DNA of 39,178 bases from positions 1 to 39,178 of the forward strand of contig VGSO01000001.1 in assembly GCA_016874945.1 (NCBI GenBank). Reading direction: 5' to 3'. Both the position numbers and the translations under genes were made by a program. Positions 7,061 to 16,333 of this stretch are shown here, piece after piece (position 1 is the first letter of the stretch; each line of letters starts with the position of its first letter). Source of the stretch: Deltaproteobacteria bacterium (lineage in GTDB: Bacteria > Desulfobacterota > Desulfobaccia > Desulfobaccales > 0-14-0-80-60-11). The notes beneath the pieces are model-generated. The model was given only the letters and a program-made list of their open reading frames with translations. It made no database searches and was not told where the DNA came from.

Positions 7061-8044
7061 TTATGTTTCCATCATTCGTGGAAGCCAGTGGAAGGGGGAT
7101 ATTGCCTGGACAGAATAACCGCTGGGCTGCATAATGCCGTGTTTGTCGTACAAGTTTATCCCGAATGATTTGACGATATCCAGGACCCCATCGACCTCTT
7201 CCTCATTGAGTATGGAATCCCAGAAGAACGAGACGCCCTTTTGCTTATAAACTTGTTCCGGCACTTCCAAACCATGGACTGTGGCCAGGGCGGTCATGGA
7301 AGGCGTGAACAAAAAGGACGGGTGAATGTCAACATTTTCATAGCCCAGGTAGTTAAACATTTCCCGGCTGGAGGAAAAGGGATGGTCATAGAAGTTTTCA
7401 TAAAAGAATAACGGTAATCCCAACCTTTCCAGCTCCGGCAGGGCTATGGCGTGGGTGATGGCCCACATTACCGCGTACTTGGCGATATCGGAGTCGGCCC
7501 GCCGGACGACCTCAACACAATTCTGGATTGGATGATTCTGGTAATGTTCGTTAAAAAGGGTTTTTCCCAAAAAAAGGTCATAGGTATAAGGCCAACCGAA
7601 TTCCCAGAAGTTTACTCTCTTCTTGATGGAGGCAACGGTGGCACAGGGGTGGCGAATGACAAATACGATTTTGCCAGGTAGATTTTCCAAGTACCATTCC
7701 ATCATAAAATTGGCGCGGATTTCCTTAAAGCCAATTATGCCGCATTCTTCCCATAGCATAGTCAGGAAATCCGGGTTGATATGTTCCAATCTATCGGGAA
7801 CGTGGTTGCGCAACAACCACATCTTCCGATGTTGTTTATTCAAAACTTTATTGTAAAAGTCTTTCAACAGACTTGAAGTCTCTCGATCAGTGATCGTAGC
7901 ATATGCAAATCTTTCCACATGCTCGGTCACACTGGGATGAACTGGCTCAAAAAGAACCAATTTACCTGTAATTTTAGAGACAATATCTGAGATCCAGGTA
8001 GTCCCGGATCTTCCGAAGCCTAAGATGATGATGTTTTTTGACAT
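7061..8044 (-). CDS. PAPS-dependent sulfotransferase
   Basis: 327-residue sulfotransferase. The N-terminal IILGFGRSGTTWISDIV (residues 5-21) is the 5'-phosphosulfate-binding loop. KIVFVIRHPCATVASIKKR is the 3'-phosphate-binding segment, with Arg and the downstream Ser as ligands. It would transfer sulfate from PAPS to a hydroxyl, and in this context probably to a sugar of the polysaccharide. There is no signal peptide or membrane segment, so sulfation would occur on the cytoplasmic side before flipping. It is the last gene of the minus-strand locus, separated from the sugar transferase by 348 nt, so it may have its own promoter. Base composition is more AT-rich than the housekeeping genes, consistent with an accessory gene. 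Confidence 0.85.
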   Translation of the reverse strand: MSKNIIILGFGRSGTTWISDIVSKITGKLVLFEPVHPSVTEHVERFAYATITDRETSSLLKDFYNKVLNKQHRKMWLLRNHVPDRLEHINPDFLTMLWEECGIIGFKEIRANFMMEWYLENLPGKIVFVIRHPCATVASIKKRVNFWEFGWPYTYDLFLGKTLFNEHYQNHPIQNCVEVVRRADSDIAKYAVMWAITHAIALPELERLGLPLFFYENFYDHPFSSSREMFNYLGYENVDIHPSFLFTPSMTALATVHGLEVPEQVYKQKGVSFFWDSILNEEEVDGVLDIVKSFGINLYDKHGIMQPSGYSVQAISPFHWLPRMMET

Positions 8045-8392
8045 TTTATTTTCATCCTATTATTGTTTTTTATTATTAGTTTAAACATAGGGGCCCAGGA
8101 AGTCAAGTTTCCCAAGGCAACTTGTTTAAACTTTGGGCGATTAGGCCGAATAACGACGGAACTGCGAATGGTCAAATTCGGCTCCCCGGCAATATCCCAA
8201 GTTGAAGAGGATAAAGTGCGCCCCCTTAACCCGGCGGCGCTGAGGTTGACGATTATCAGTACCTAAAGGGCGGGACCGGCCAGGGGTCGCAACCACCTGA
8301 TGCATGGGGGCGCCTCCTGGAAGGGCCGATTTTAACCCAAACTGTGCCCCCAGGAATTGACCAAGCCAATTTCATTCGCATGTGGTGGAAAA
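8045..8392. other. Gene-free gap between sulfotransferase and sugar transferase
   Basis: 348 nt with no credible coding frame on either strand and no strong hairpin. The 8045-8085 end is AT-rich and probably contains the sulfotransferase promoter and leader; AGGA lies about 10 nt before its ATG. Nothing else is identified. Confidence 0.4.
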
Positions 8393-9751
8393 TTAACGCC
8401 CCTTGGCCCAGACCAATACCCGGATAGTCTTCAATAATATTATTATATCCATTAACAGAGACTGATGCATCAGGTAAAAGAGATCATATTGCAATTTTTC
8501 CTTATGCCCCTCATTTGTTCCAGCATAATCATGATTAACTTGAGCCCAACCGGTTAAGCCGGGTTTGCCCAGGAACCGCAAACGATAGTAGGGAGTCTCA
8601 TTCTCCAGGATTTCCGCAAAATGCCGGCGGATAGGCCTGGGCCCGATAACGCTCATTTCCCCCTTAAGGACATTGATGAGTTGGGGCACTTCATCAATCC
8701 GGAGTTTGCGCAAAATCCTCCCCACCCGGGTGATGCGGGGGTCGTCCTTCAGGGCCCATTGCGGCCCGGTGAAGCTCTCGGCATTATCAATCATGGTGCG
8801 TAATTTAAAGAGCCGGAAAGGGACTTCGTTCTTCCCCAACCTCTCGTGAATGAAAAGGACCGGCCCTTTGCTATCCAGTTTGATGGCCAAGGCGGCGATC
8901 AAGAAAAGGGGCACTGCCACGGGCAAAAGGAGCAAGACGAAAAGCAGGTCAAGGGCCCTTTTCAGATTGGCGGCAGCAGTGGGAAAGAAAATCTCCTTTT
9001 GAGCATTGACCAAAAGCCAAAACTCGTCTGGAAAAGAGATGGGATACTTGCATGTCAGGTGTTGATAAAAATTGTAGGCGTCAATGGTATTCTTCTGGCC
9101 AAACTTTACGGTAATCAGATCATTCGTGATCTGCTTGAGAATTTTAGAATGAACCGAATAAACAATCATATCAGCATTAGTGTCTCGAATGAAATTATTA
9201 AGATTAGGTAAGTGGGGATTGCAACTGTGACTATGCCAATGACCAACTATTTCATAATACTGTGAATTATTATCTTTGATATATTGTATTATATCCTCAA
9301 TTATTTTCTCTTTGCCAATAAATAAGATGCGGTGCGGTTTGATTTTAATCAATTTATTAAATGAAGTATGCCAAATTAATGTTAACAGCCAGATCATTAA
9401 CATGCAAATGAGCAAGTTAAATTTTCCAAGACGTAAAATAATAATAAGATATGATAGGGAGCTGTAAAGTGTCATTACTAACACCATCCCCAGGCAACTG
9501 GAAAGTAATATAATTACAAAACTCTTTGGGTCCGACACCTCATATAAGTCCAAAATATAATATATAAAAACTGTAATAGCGGAAAGAACAAGGCTAACAA
9601 TGGTGAAGTTTGAATTATCCAATGGAATAAACATTTTGACAGACACCGCTAATAAAATAACCAGGAACAGGGAGCCGAGGATGATCACCACGTCCCCCAA
9701 CATTAGCAGGAGCCGAAGCCGCTGGTCTGGTTGTAGAATTATATTGCGCAT
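8393..9751 (-). CDS. Polyprenyl-phosphate sugar-phosphate transferase (initiating enzyme)
   Basis: 452-residue WbaP/WcaJ-type enzyme that loads the first sugar-1-phosphate onto undecaprenyl phosphate at the inner membrane. Four to five N-terminal transmembrane helices (about residues 15-125) are followed by a CoA-binding-like cytoplasmic domain. A further membrane-associated helix (LKRALDLLFVLLLLPVAVPLFLIAALAI) then leads into the catalytic domain with KLDSKGPVLFIHERLGKN, FRLFKLRTM, LRKLRIDEVPQLINVLKGEMSVIGPRP and PGLTGWAQV. All hallmark bacterial sugar transferase motifs are intact. The C-terminal half has about 50% GC whereas the N-terminal half falls to about 23% in places (9241-9300), suggesting a mosaic gene. 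It is the probable first enzyme of the repeat-unit pathway. Confidence 0.92.
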   Translation of the reverse strand: MRNIILQPDQRLRLLLMLGDVVIILGSLFLVILLAVSVKMFIPLDNSNFTIVSLVLSAITVFIYYILDLYEVSDPKSFVIILLSSCLGMVLVMTLYSSLSYLIIILRLGKFNLLICMLMIWLLTLIWHTSFNKLIKIKPHRILFIGKEKIIEDIIQYIKDNNSQYYEIVGHWHSHSCNPHLPNLNNFIRDTNADMIVYSVHSKILKQITNDLITVKFGQKNTIDAYNFYQHLTCKYPISFPDEFWLLVNAQKEIFFPTAAANLKRALDLLFVLLLLPVAVPLFLIAALAIKLDSKGPVLFIHERLGKNEVPFRLFKLRTMIDNAESFTGPQWALKDDPRITRVGRILRKLRIDEVPQLINVLKGEMSVIGPRPIRRHFAEILENETPYYRLRFLGKPGLTGWAQVNHDYAGTNEGHKEKLQYDLFYLMHQSLLMDIIILLKTIRVLVWAKGR

Positions 9752-9813
9752 AATGAGTTAGATTACCTTCTATTTTAATTCGAAATGGTTAGAAAGTTCA
9801 GCCGCTTTTACCC

Positions 9814-10035
9814 TTATCCATATGATGATAGACCGAATAGTACATCCCTGGTCACCACCGAAACCTCGGCAATGATGCTACCCCGGCCGATTACCACCCC
9901 GGGTAGGATGGCGGATTTGCCTCCAATCCATCGCTTGCCCCGAAAGATGGGAAAGGGAAAGCCGGATAGAAAACCGCGCACTACATTGCCGGTTTTCCCG
10001 GTATAATCCCTATGATGGTATTGAACCAAACCCAT
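9814..10035 (-). pseudogene. Truncated hexapeptide-repeat acetyltransferase remnant
   Basis: The 73-residue frame contains WIGGKSAILPGVVIGRGSIIAEVSVVTRDV, the left-handed beta-helix C-terminus of WcaF/LacA-type sugar O-acetyltransferases. The usual N-terminal two-thirds is missing: only about 35 unrelated-looking residues precede it, and the upstream GT4 gene ends 20 nt away. After VTRDV the normal PPYSIVAGNPAK tail is lost. A shifted frame reads YSVYHH at the expected place before stops, indicating a frameshift. Likely a dead remnant of an acetyl decoration step. Confidence 0.7.
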
Positions 10036-10054
10036 AACCCCTGGCCGATATTCG

Positions 10055-11320
10055 TCAAATTAATCTTAATATTTCCTTCTCATGGCTTAATTCCCATGAT
10101 CCGACAAACTCCGGGAAGTGATTCCCTAATATGAGATCCTGATAGAAATCGGTCAAGTTCTTCCTCCAGCGGGCAGGAGAAAATGTTTCCACGAGCTTTT
10201 TCCGAAAAGCCGGCGAAGACTGCTTGTGCCCGGCCATCACCTGGGTGATGGCCTGCTCCAGCCCCCGGCTTAACCCGGCAATATCCCCCAAAGGAGTAAT
10301 AATGGCCGTAGCGGAGAAAAACTCCGATATTGCCGGGATGTTGAAAGCCACTACCGGCAATTCCATGAGCACCGCTTCCGTCACGTTCAGGGGGCTTCCC
10401 TCAAAAAGGGAGGGAGAAACATAGACATCGAACATCTGATAATATTGAACTACCTGACTTTGATGGCCCGCAAAAATGACCTTGCCCGACACCCCGGACT
10501 CTTGCACCAGCGCCTGCAACTCACCAAAAAACTTCTTTTCCTCGGGCCAGATAGCTCCTCCAATGAGAAAGAGTTTTGCCTGGGGGCGCCGGTCCAAGAG
10601 CAACCGCAGGGCCCGGATGGCCAGATCGTGTCCCTTGGACGGAACCATGCGGGCCACATAGCCGATTACCAATTCCTGGGGGCTCAGGCCCCAGACGGCG
10701 CGCTTCTGGTCGCGTTCCCGGGGGGACAGTTTGGGCGCGGTTAAGAAGGAAGAAAAATCTACCCCGGTATGAATTACGGTTTTAGAGGCCCTGGGGCCGA
10801 TTCTCATTGCCTCGAAGGTCTCCAGGAGATGTTTGGCATAAAAGATGTAGTGGGTGGTAAAGTGGCCAGCCCAGCGATCCAAGGCGAGATAGAGCCTCCT
10901 GAGAGGCCGCGCATGGGTTGGCGGGTACCCATAACCGGGGACGTCGTGGACCACCACCGGCACCCGAGCCAGTCCCGCGGCGATCCGTCCCAGCACCCCG
11001 GCTTTCGCCAGATGGGTCTGGACCACCTGATAGCGGCGCTTCCGGAAAAGCCGGTAAAGGCCGATCAGGGCTTGGAAGTCTTGCCGAGGAGAGACATACT
11101 TGGTCAAATAAGGCAGGCGGTGATAAACGACTCCGGCGAGAGGCGGGGAGACCAACCCCGGGTCGTTTAACCCCCATCCGGTGACCACGTCCACCTCGAA
11201 CCCCAGATCTTGACAGATCTGGGCCTGTAACCTAGTTCTTAAACCAGAGGCAAACTGGTCCTGCGGGGTGGTAATTACGTGGCAGATGCGGGCAGGAACC
11301 GGCCGAGCAGTCTTAGCCAT
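10055..11320 (-). CDS. Glycosyltransferase family 4
   Basis: 421 residues from the ATG at 11320, preferred over an in-frame GTG at 11332 because GGAGGTC lies directly upstream. The N-terminal GT-B domain starts ICHVITTPQDQFASGLRTRLQAQ. The C-terminal nucleotide-sugar domain has VIGYVARMVPSKGHDLAIRAL and the retaining GT4 signature SLFEGSPLNVTEAVLMELPVVA (E-x7-E). It transfers a sugar from a nucleotide donor to the lipid-linked repeat unit in the cytoplasm; donor and linkage are unknown. The start overlaps the stop of the upstream DUF4091 gene by 8 nt, indicating translational coupling. It is followed after 20 nt by the acetyltransferase remnant. Confidence 0.9.
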   Translation of the reverse strand: MAKTARPVPARICHVITTPQDQFASGLRTRLQAQICQDLGFEVDVVTGWGLNDPGLVSPPLAGVVYHRLPYLTKYVSPRQDFQALIGLYRLFRKRRYQVVQTHLAKAGVLGRIAAGLARVPVVVHDVPGYGYPPTHARPLRRLYLALDRWAGHFTTHYIFYAKHLLETFEAMRIGPRASKTVIHTGVDFSSFLTAPKLSPRERDQKRAVWGLSPQELVIGYVARMVPSKGHDLAIRALRLLLDRRPQAKLFLIGGAIWPEEKKFFGELQALVQESGVSGKVIFAGHQSQVVQYYQMFDVYVSPSLFEGSPLNVTEAVLMELPVVAFNIPAISEFFSATAIITPLGDIAGLSRGLEQAITQVMAGHKQSSPAFRKKLVETFSPARWRKNLTDFYQDLILGNHFPEFVGSWELSHEKEILRLI

Positions 11321-12917
11321 GCCGACCTCCACCGGCTCGATCCAGCATTTCCCCGATCTGCAGGCGTAAATCTTCCAGCTGTGGCCAAGTCACCCTAGGA
11401 TTTTTTTCTCTCAGATCAGGAACTGATGACGTAATTTTCTCCTGAAGTCGTTTGTATGCCGCTTGGTCCACCAGCCCCTTGCTGGCCGCCTCTTGGAGAA
11501 GAACGAGATATTGAAAGTCTTCCCAGCCCCGGCGCAGCGTCTCCAGGCGCAGGGAGGGAAGAGGCCGGCCGGTTTGGGGATCGGGGTAGAGGAAGGTTCC
11601 GCGCCGGAAAAAATCGCCGCCCCGACGGCCGGCGCTGGGGGGATTAGTCCAGGGATCAAGGGGCCAATAATTCACCGACCACAATAAATACCCCGAAAAC
11701 CCGTACTGGTAAAGGTACCAGCCAATAACGCGCTGATACGTGGGGGGCTGGTGAGGGGCGTGCAACATATTGGCGTAGAGCCAGATCTCCTGGCCCTGGC
11801 GCCGGGCGGCGGCCACCTTGTCCGGTTCGTAATGGGCATTATAGACCGCCCAGATGTCCACCACCCGGGCCAGATCGGGGGACGGCGATTTCCCGGCCGA
11901 TTCGGTGCGCAACCCCGGCGCCGCGGCCTTAATTAAACCATAAGCCTTCACCACCTGGGGATAAGCCAGGGGATCCGGTTCATCCCATACTTTCACCAGC
12001 GCTTTGTTCACCCAACCTTTAGACTGTAGGTAGCGGTAAAATGATGGGTAAAATTTTCCCACCTGTTGCTGAAAAGCATTCCCTCTTTGCTCCAGGTTCG
12101 GGGCTCCGGGAAGGGGGGGCAGGCGGAAGTGTCGGAACCCCAGTTGCACCACCATATCTAAGAACCTTAGATACTGGGGGAAATCAGTGAGCGGTTGGCC
12201 TTGGGCCACTTTGGCCGCCGGAAAGGGGTAAAACCCGGCGATGGCATTGATTTTATACTGCCGCAACAGGCTTAAATAAGCGGGCGCCAGCCGTTCCCAA
12301 GCGTCCAGAGACCCGACTCCATACCGCTTGAACCACTCCTGCCGGGGCCACAAATTGGCCATGATGGATATGGGCAAATCGGCGGGCAAGGTGAAATCCC
12401 AGACTCTCATTTCCAGGCGCTGGCGGCACCAGCGCCGGCCGTGGCGGAAAATCAGGTCGTAGTGGTGCGACCCCGCCGGATGACCGGGACGGAGGGTGAT
12501 TTTTACCATCAACCGGACCGGCGGTTCGGGATACACCAGAGGGCTCCCCAGGGGCACCAGGCCGTCCCAAAAGTAACGGCGAGGCAGATTCGTCGGAATA
12601 GGCCGCACCTGCAAAACCTGCCAATCAGGCAGGGGGGCGCCCTTCTGGCCAGTTAATTTCACCTCCAGGTTCGTAGCCGGAGTCCCGGACAACTCAAAGA
12701 ACAGCAAAAGAGTTTCATTCCTGGCTCCCTGAAGTTGAAGCACCGGGGGCTGGCCGCCTTGCGCCTGCAATGCCAGGGAGTGGATAGGATAGCCCTGCTG
12801 CTGCCAGCCCGGCATGGGGGCCGCGTCCAGGGGCAATCCCCCCAGGCTGGTCAAGCTGATCACGATCAGACCGGCTATGCCCCAACACCTCGACTTGGCC
12901 AGGTTGCAATTGTTCAT
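11313..12917 (-). CDS. Exported DUF4091 protein, putative glycoside hydrolase
   Basis: 534 residues from the ATG at 12917, which has GGAGGT six nt upstream and opens a signal peptide (KSRCWGIAGLIVISLTSLGGLPLDAAP). A start at 13190 would add 91 GC-rich shadow residues. The middle section (ISIMANLWPRQEWFKRYGVGSL...YKINAIAGFYPF) and KVWDEPDP resemble TIM-barrel glycosidases, with WDEPD providing a candidate catalytic acid. The C-terminal SLRLETLRRGWEDFQYLVLLQEA is the hallmark of DUF4091 (PF13320). It is probably periplasmic or surface-located and acts on a polysaccharide, perhaps trimming or releasing the polymer made by this locus. The substrate is unknown and the catalytic residue assignment is inference. 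Confidence 0.75.
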   Translation of the reverse strand: MNNCNLAKSRCWGIAGLIVISLTSLGGLPLDAAPMPGWQQQGYPIHSLALQAQGGQPPVLQLQGARNETLLLFFELSGTPATNLEVKLTGQKGAPLPDWQVLQVRPIPTNLPRRYFWDGLVPLGSPLVYPEPPVRLMVKITLRPGHPAGSHHYDLIFRHGRRWCRQRLEMRVWDFTLPADLPISIMANLWPRQEWFKRYGVGSLDAWERLAPAYLSLLRQYKINAIAGFYPFPAAKVAQGQPLTDFPQYLRFLDMVVQLGFRHFRLPPLPGAPNLEQRGNAFQQQVGKFYPSFYRYLQSKGWVNKALVKVWDEPDPLAYPQVVKAYGLIKAAAPGLRTESAGKSPSPDLARVVDIWAVYNAHYEPDKVAAARRQGQEIWLYANMLHAPHQPPTYQRVIGWYLYQYGFSGYLLWSVNYWPLDPWTNPPSAGRRGGDFFRRGTFLYPDPQTGRPLPSLRLETLRRGWEDFQYLVLLQEAASKGLVDQAAYKRLQEKITSSVPDLREKNPRVTWPQLEDLRLQIGEMLDRAGGGRHG

Positions 12918-12942
12918 CCCATGACCTCCATGAACAAATTGC

Positions 12943-14313
12943 TTAAAGCCGCCGGGCAGGAGCGACCCTGCCGGATCCGGCGGCACTGGGACCACTATTC
13001 CTTGAGGCCAGGGGGCGGCCGACCCCGGGAGCCCAGAGGGGTTTGCGGACTGCAATCCGGCCCCGCCGCTTTTCCCACCACAGGACCAGCCGGTGGGCTG
13101 CCAAGGGAAGGATGAAAATCGTAAAGGGCAACCGGTGCCGCATAGCATTGGAAATGTTGGCTTGCAACAGCGACGCCCCGGCGATGCCAATGGCCAGGTA
13201 AGAAAACAATATCAAAGCCCACTTGCGGTTGCCCTGCCATAGAGTTCTGGCGTCGAAGATCGCCAGGAGATAGATAAACCACAGAGCCCCTGAATCCAGT
13301 AAGCATACGAGGAGCTTGGCGTTAAACACATGCCAGGGCAACGGCACAGTCATAAAGTAGAAGGACATTTTGGGTATGCTGTTGATAATATCCACGAAAG
13401 AGTTGAATTTTACCGGCTCGGCGTAAGAGAAAGAGATTTCGGAGCTGAATTCCTCCCTGGCCTCCATCCGCTCCAATTGGGCATACTTGAAACCTTCCAA
13501 AAGGGTATTCTGCAGGATCTCGGGCCTATAGTTGATCAAGAGGAACATTCCCAGGGTGATGGAGGAGGCCACGGTTAATAAGCCCTTCAGGCCGATCCTC
13601 CGGAAGAAAATAAAACTAAGGCCATAAATCGCCACGACCAGCATGAGCAGGGCCGCGAATTGGGCTCGCAAGAAGAGCAAAAAGAGGATCAACAGACCCA
13701 TGGAAATGACATTTTTCCAAGCAAAATGCCGCTGTTGCTTTTGCCACAAGCGGAAGAACGTAACAATGGTTAATAAACATAATGTTTCACGTAATAGTCT
13801 GGTAGAAAGATAAATATAAAAAGGGGAGATCGCAAGCATAAAAGTAGTATATAAGGCAGTTCTTTTATTGTAGATAAACTCTGTAAAGTAATATAATTGG
13901 TAAAGCGTCAGTGCTCCACAGAGAGCGCTGAATAATTCTCCTGCAATCATGGAATTATAGAAAACAATATAAATTATTGTTAGAAGTATAATATAAGGAG
14001 GATTATGATATGCTTTACGCTCCAAAGGAAGATAAGAAAATATATTTATTGGGTCTGATTTAATATTGTTTGCTACTTTAACAGCAACAAGATTAAAATT
14101 ATAAGAGTCGAATTGTGAACGATAAGGATCTTTTACAAAAAGATTGATTGAAAAGATAAGAATAGAAACTATTATAAAATAAGCTAGAATTATTTTTGAC
14201 AAAGTTGATTTTTTGCGGCAGAAAAATACCAGTATGAAAACCATTATGATGGAAAAGAAAGCCAGTCCGCATAAGAAGGCCGGGTCAAGCAATTTGTATA
14301 TTATTTTCATCAT
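12943..14313 (-). CDS. Polytopic membrane glycosyltransferase-like (GT39/GT-C-like) protein
   Basis: 456 residues with about ten hydrophobic helices. An early periplasmic loop carries KDPYRSQFDSYNFN, followed by YHNPPYIILLTIIYIVFYNSMIAGELFSALCGALTL. This pattern recalls GT-C enzymes of the PMT/ArnT/GT39 type, which use lipid-linked sugars, with an acidic residue in the first loop. A Wzy-type polymerase is the alternative, and no other polymerase candidate exists in the locus. The ATG overlaps the upstream methyltransferase stop (TAATG). The last 40 residues are basic, GC-rich and lie outside the membrane. The first half is AT-rich (about 23% GC at 14041-14100) and the last part about 70% GC (13021-13080), a sharp intragenic shift. 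Confidence 0.65.
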   Translation of the reverse strand: MMKIIYKLLDPAFLCGLAFFSIIMVFILVFFCRKKSTLSKIILAYFIIVSILIFSINLFVKDPYRSQFDSYNFNLVAVKVANNIKSDPINIFSYLPLERKAYHNPPYIILLTIIYIVFYNSMIAGELFSALCGALTLYQLYYFTEFIYNKRTALYTTFMLAISPFYIYLSTRLLRETLCLLTIVTFFRLWQKQQRHFAWKNVISMGLLILFLLFLRAQFAALLMLVVAIYGLSFIFFRRIGLKGLLTVASSITLGMFLLINYRPEILQNTLLEGFKYAQLERMEAREEFSSEISFSYAEPVKFNSFVDIINSIPKMSFYFMTVPLPWHVFNAKLLVCLLDSGALWFIYLLAIFDARTLWQGNRKWALILFSYLAIGIAGASLLQANISNAMRHRLPFTIFILPLAAHRLVLWWEKRRGRIAVRKPLWAPGVGRPLASRNSGPSAAGSGRVAPARRL

Positions 14314-15104
14314 TACTCAGCTATCTCCAGTTTGGGGAAAAATCCCATCTTACGCAGGGCAACATACATCACATAAGAAGGGGGATACATCAGCAATTTG
14401 GCCAGAAACTGATGGTTCAGACCGCGGCGCCGGATAACCCGGGGCAAGGCCCGGTCTTTGACGGCCTGGATATCCAGGTGAAAAGCCGGCCGGTGGCGCA
14501 GCCGCCAATAACCGGGATGGGGGTATAAAGGGGGCAGCGGGGCAGAAGGATGGCCCCAGGCCTCCAGGACGATTTGTCCGGAAAAAGGCTCCAGGAGTTG
14601 GCGGATGGACTCTCTTTCCCCCAAGAAGAAGGGGCGCGCCCCATGGAAGTGGATAGGCACATTCAAGAGGACCCGCCCTCCGGGTTTGACCACCCGGAAA
14701 CATTGGTAGAGCCCCCAGGACAGGGAACAACCGTATTCCGGCCAGTGCTCCATGCTTTGACTGCCCACCACCAGGTCAAAAGAGTCATCCGGAAAGGTGA
14801 GGTTGGCCAGGTTTTCCAGGCGCGTGGCAATGGTGGGGCGGCCAAAGGAGGCGGCCGCGGTATCGATTCCTTCATAGTGGGCCCCCAACTCCTGGCAATG
14901 GCGCCTGAGTCGCTCCCAGGAGCCGCAGCCCACCTCCAGGACCCGCATGCCGGGGCGGAGGTATTCCAGATATCCCTCCACTATGGGAATGAAACAGGCC
15001 CCCAGGGGGGGCGGCGCCAGGGGCCGGCCCAAACTGCTTCTGGCCAGTGGATGCGCAGCACAGGCTTGATCCTGCAAATACCGGCATTGTTTGCATGCAG
15101 CCAT
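14313..15104 (-). CDS. Class I SAM-dependent methyltransferase
   Basis: 263 residues from the ATG at 15104; a longer frame from 15185 would overlap the upstream gene and lacks family similarity. It opens with a small Cys cluster, CKQCRYLQDQAC. The SAM-binding motif is RVLEVGCGSWERL (residues 54-66), followed by YEGIDTA, LTFPDDSFDLVVGSQSMEHW and VKPGGRVLLNVP. It probably methylates a sugar of the repeat unit, or acts on a lipid-linked intermediate, in the cytoplasm. Its stop is coupled to the next start by a TAATG overlap. It starts 10 nt after the GT4 stop. The specific acceptor cannot be deduced. Confidence 0.83.
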   Translation of the reverse strand: MAACKQCRYLQDQACAAHPLARSSLGRPLAPPPLGACFIPIVEGYLEYLRPGMRVLEVGCGSWERLRRHCQELGAHYEGIDTAAASFGRPTIATRLENLANLTFPDDSFDLVVGSQSMEHWPEYGCSLSWGLYQCFRVVKPGGRVLLNVPIHFHGARPFFLGERESIRQLLEPFSGQIVLEAWGHPSAPLPPLYPHPGYWRLRHRPAFHLDIQAVKDRALPRVIRRRGLNHQFLAKLLMYPPSYVMYVALRKMGFFPKLEIAE

Positions 15105-15114
15105 GATTATCCGC

Positions 15115-16332
15115 TCAGGCCCCCACTGCCGTAACCAGTTGGCGATGCAACGCCTCCAGCCTGGCAACGTTGGTGCGAATATCAAAGAAGGTGTTTTCTA
15201 TCTGCGCCAGGGCCTCCCGGGGAGACAGGGTGGGCGGGGAGTCTTTAATCGCCAACAAGGCGCCCGCCCAGGCGGCGGCTGACGTCTCCAGGGACAAACG
15301 CTGCACCAGAGTGGGGATCACCACCGCTTCCTCGGCGATGTCCTCGTTCACCATGCAGGGCAATCCGGCGCCCTGGGCCTCGATCATGACCAGGGGCATG
15401 CCCTCGAAAAAAGAGGGAAAGAGAAAGGCATCCATGGCCCCCTGCATCAGCCGGGGCACGTCCCGGCGCACTCCGGTAAAAATAAAGTTCCGGGTCAGTC
15501 CGGCCTGCTCCACTTTCTCCTGGATGGCCGGTTTGAGGGGGCCATCCCCTATCAATAGAAAATACGCCTGGGGTTCCCGGTTGACCACCTCCCGGGCGAT
15601 TTCCACCAGAAAGGCATGATTCTTCTGGGCGAAAAATCTACCCACATGGCCGATGACCCAGGCAGGAGCCGGAATGCCCAGATCCCGCCGCACCTCCTGC
15701 CGGTCCACCGGGGCGGTAAAAGGCGCCAAGTCAATGCTGCAAGGGAAAAACCGCCAGCGGGGATCGGACTGCCAGTTGTCGCCGAAAATCCCCACCGCGG
15801 CGACACGGCTCACCGCCAGGCCATGGGTGGCGTATTTCCGGATCAGATGTCGGGATAGAGCCAGGGAAAAACGTCGCCGCCAATTAACCTTGGTTTTGAG
15901 GATGGTTTCATCAATATGGCAATGAAAAATGCGGCCTGGGACTCCTGCCCACCGTGCTAAAAACAGAATAAAACCGCTGAGGGGCAAATGGCTGTGGATA
16001 ATCTGGTAAGGGCCGTGTTCCCGCAGGAGGCGGAAGAATCTGGCCGCAAAAACCGGAGGGGAGGAAGGATAAGGGACCACAAAAATATTGGCGCCCAGGG
16101 CCTGGGCCTCTCGGTCATAGAGCCCCGCTTCCCGGACCAGGAGATCTATCTGCATCTGCTTCCGGTCCATATGACGCAGCACTTGTATGAGCCAGTTCTC
16201 CAAGCCGCCGGCTCCCATCCTCCCCAAGACGTGCAGTATCTTCACGGTCTTTGGTCCGCGGGAGGCATTAAGGGGACGTTCCCCTTGATTGGTCTGATGG
16301 GTAAGCTTTTTCCCCAACTTCATCCTCCGCAC
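15115..16332 (-). CDS. Glycosyltransferase family 4
   Basis: 405 residues. The conserved fold begins at VKILHVLGRMGAGGLENWLIQ (about residues 30-50), the usual donor-independent start of GT4 enzymes. The nucleotide-binding domain has VIGHVGRFFAQKNHAFLVEIA and the E-x7-E signature FEGMPLVMIEAQGAGLPCM. The GTG at 16332 follows the previous stop by one base; ATG 16323 is an alternative start with GGAGG touching it. The Gly-rich loop and HSHLPLSG motif place it among EpsF/WcaL-like transferases. It adds one sugar to the lipid-linked repeat. Tight packing with genes on both sides supports a single transcript. Confidence 0.9.
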   Translation of the reverse strand: MRRMKLGKKLTHQTNQGERPLNASRGPKTVKILHVLGRMGAGGLENWLIQVLRHMDRKQMQIDLLVREAGLYDREAQALGANIFVVPYPSSPPVFAARFFRLLREHGPYQIIHSHLPLSGFILFLARWAGVPGRIFHCHIDETILKTKVNWRRRFSLALSRHLIRKYATHGLAVSRVAAVGIFGDNWQSDPRWRFFPCSIDLAPFTAPVDRQEVRRDLGIPAPAWVIGHVGRFFAQKNHAFLVEIAREVVNREPQAYFLLIGDGPLKPAIQEKVEQAGLTRNFIFTGVRRDVPRLMQGAMDAFLFPSFFEGMPLVMIEAQGAGLPCMVNEDIAEEAVVIPTLVQRLSLETSAAAWAGALLAIKDSPPTLSPREALAQIENTFFDIRTNVARLEALHRQLVTAVGA

Positions 16333-16333
16333 T

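Noticed and set aside
12918..13190. N-terminal extension of the DUF4091 protein
   Set aside because: It overlaps the upstream membrane-protein gene, lacks a ribosome binding site, and the internal ATG has both a strong site and a signal peptide.
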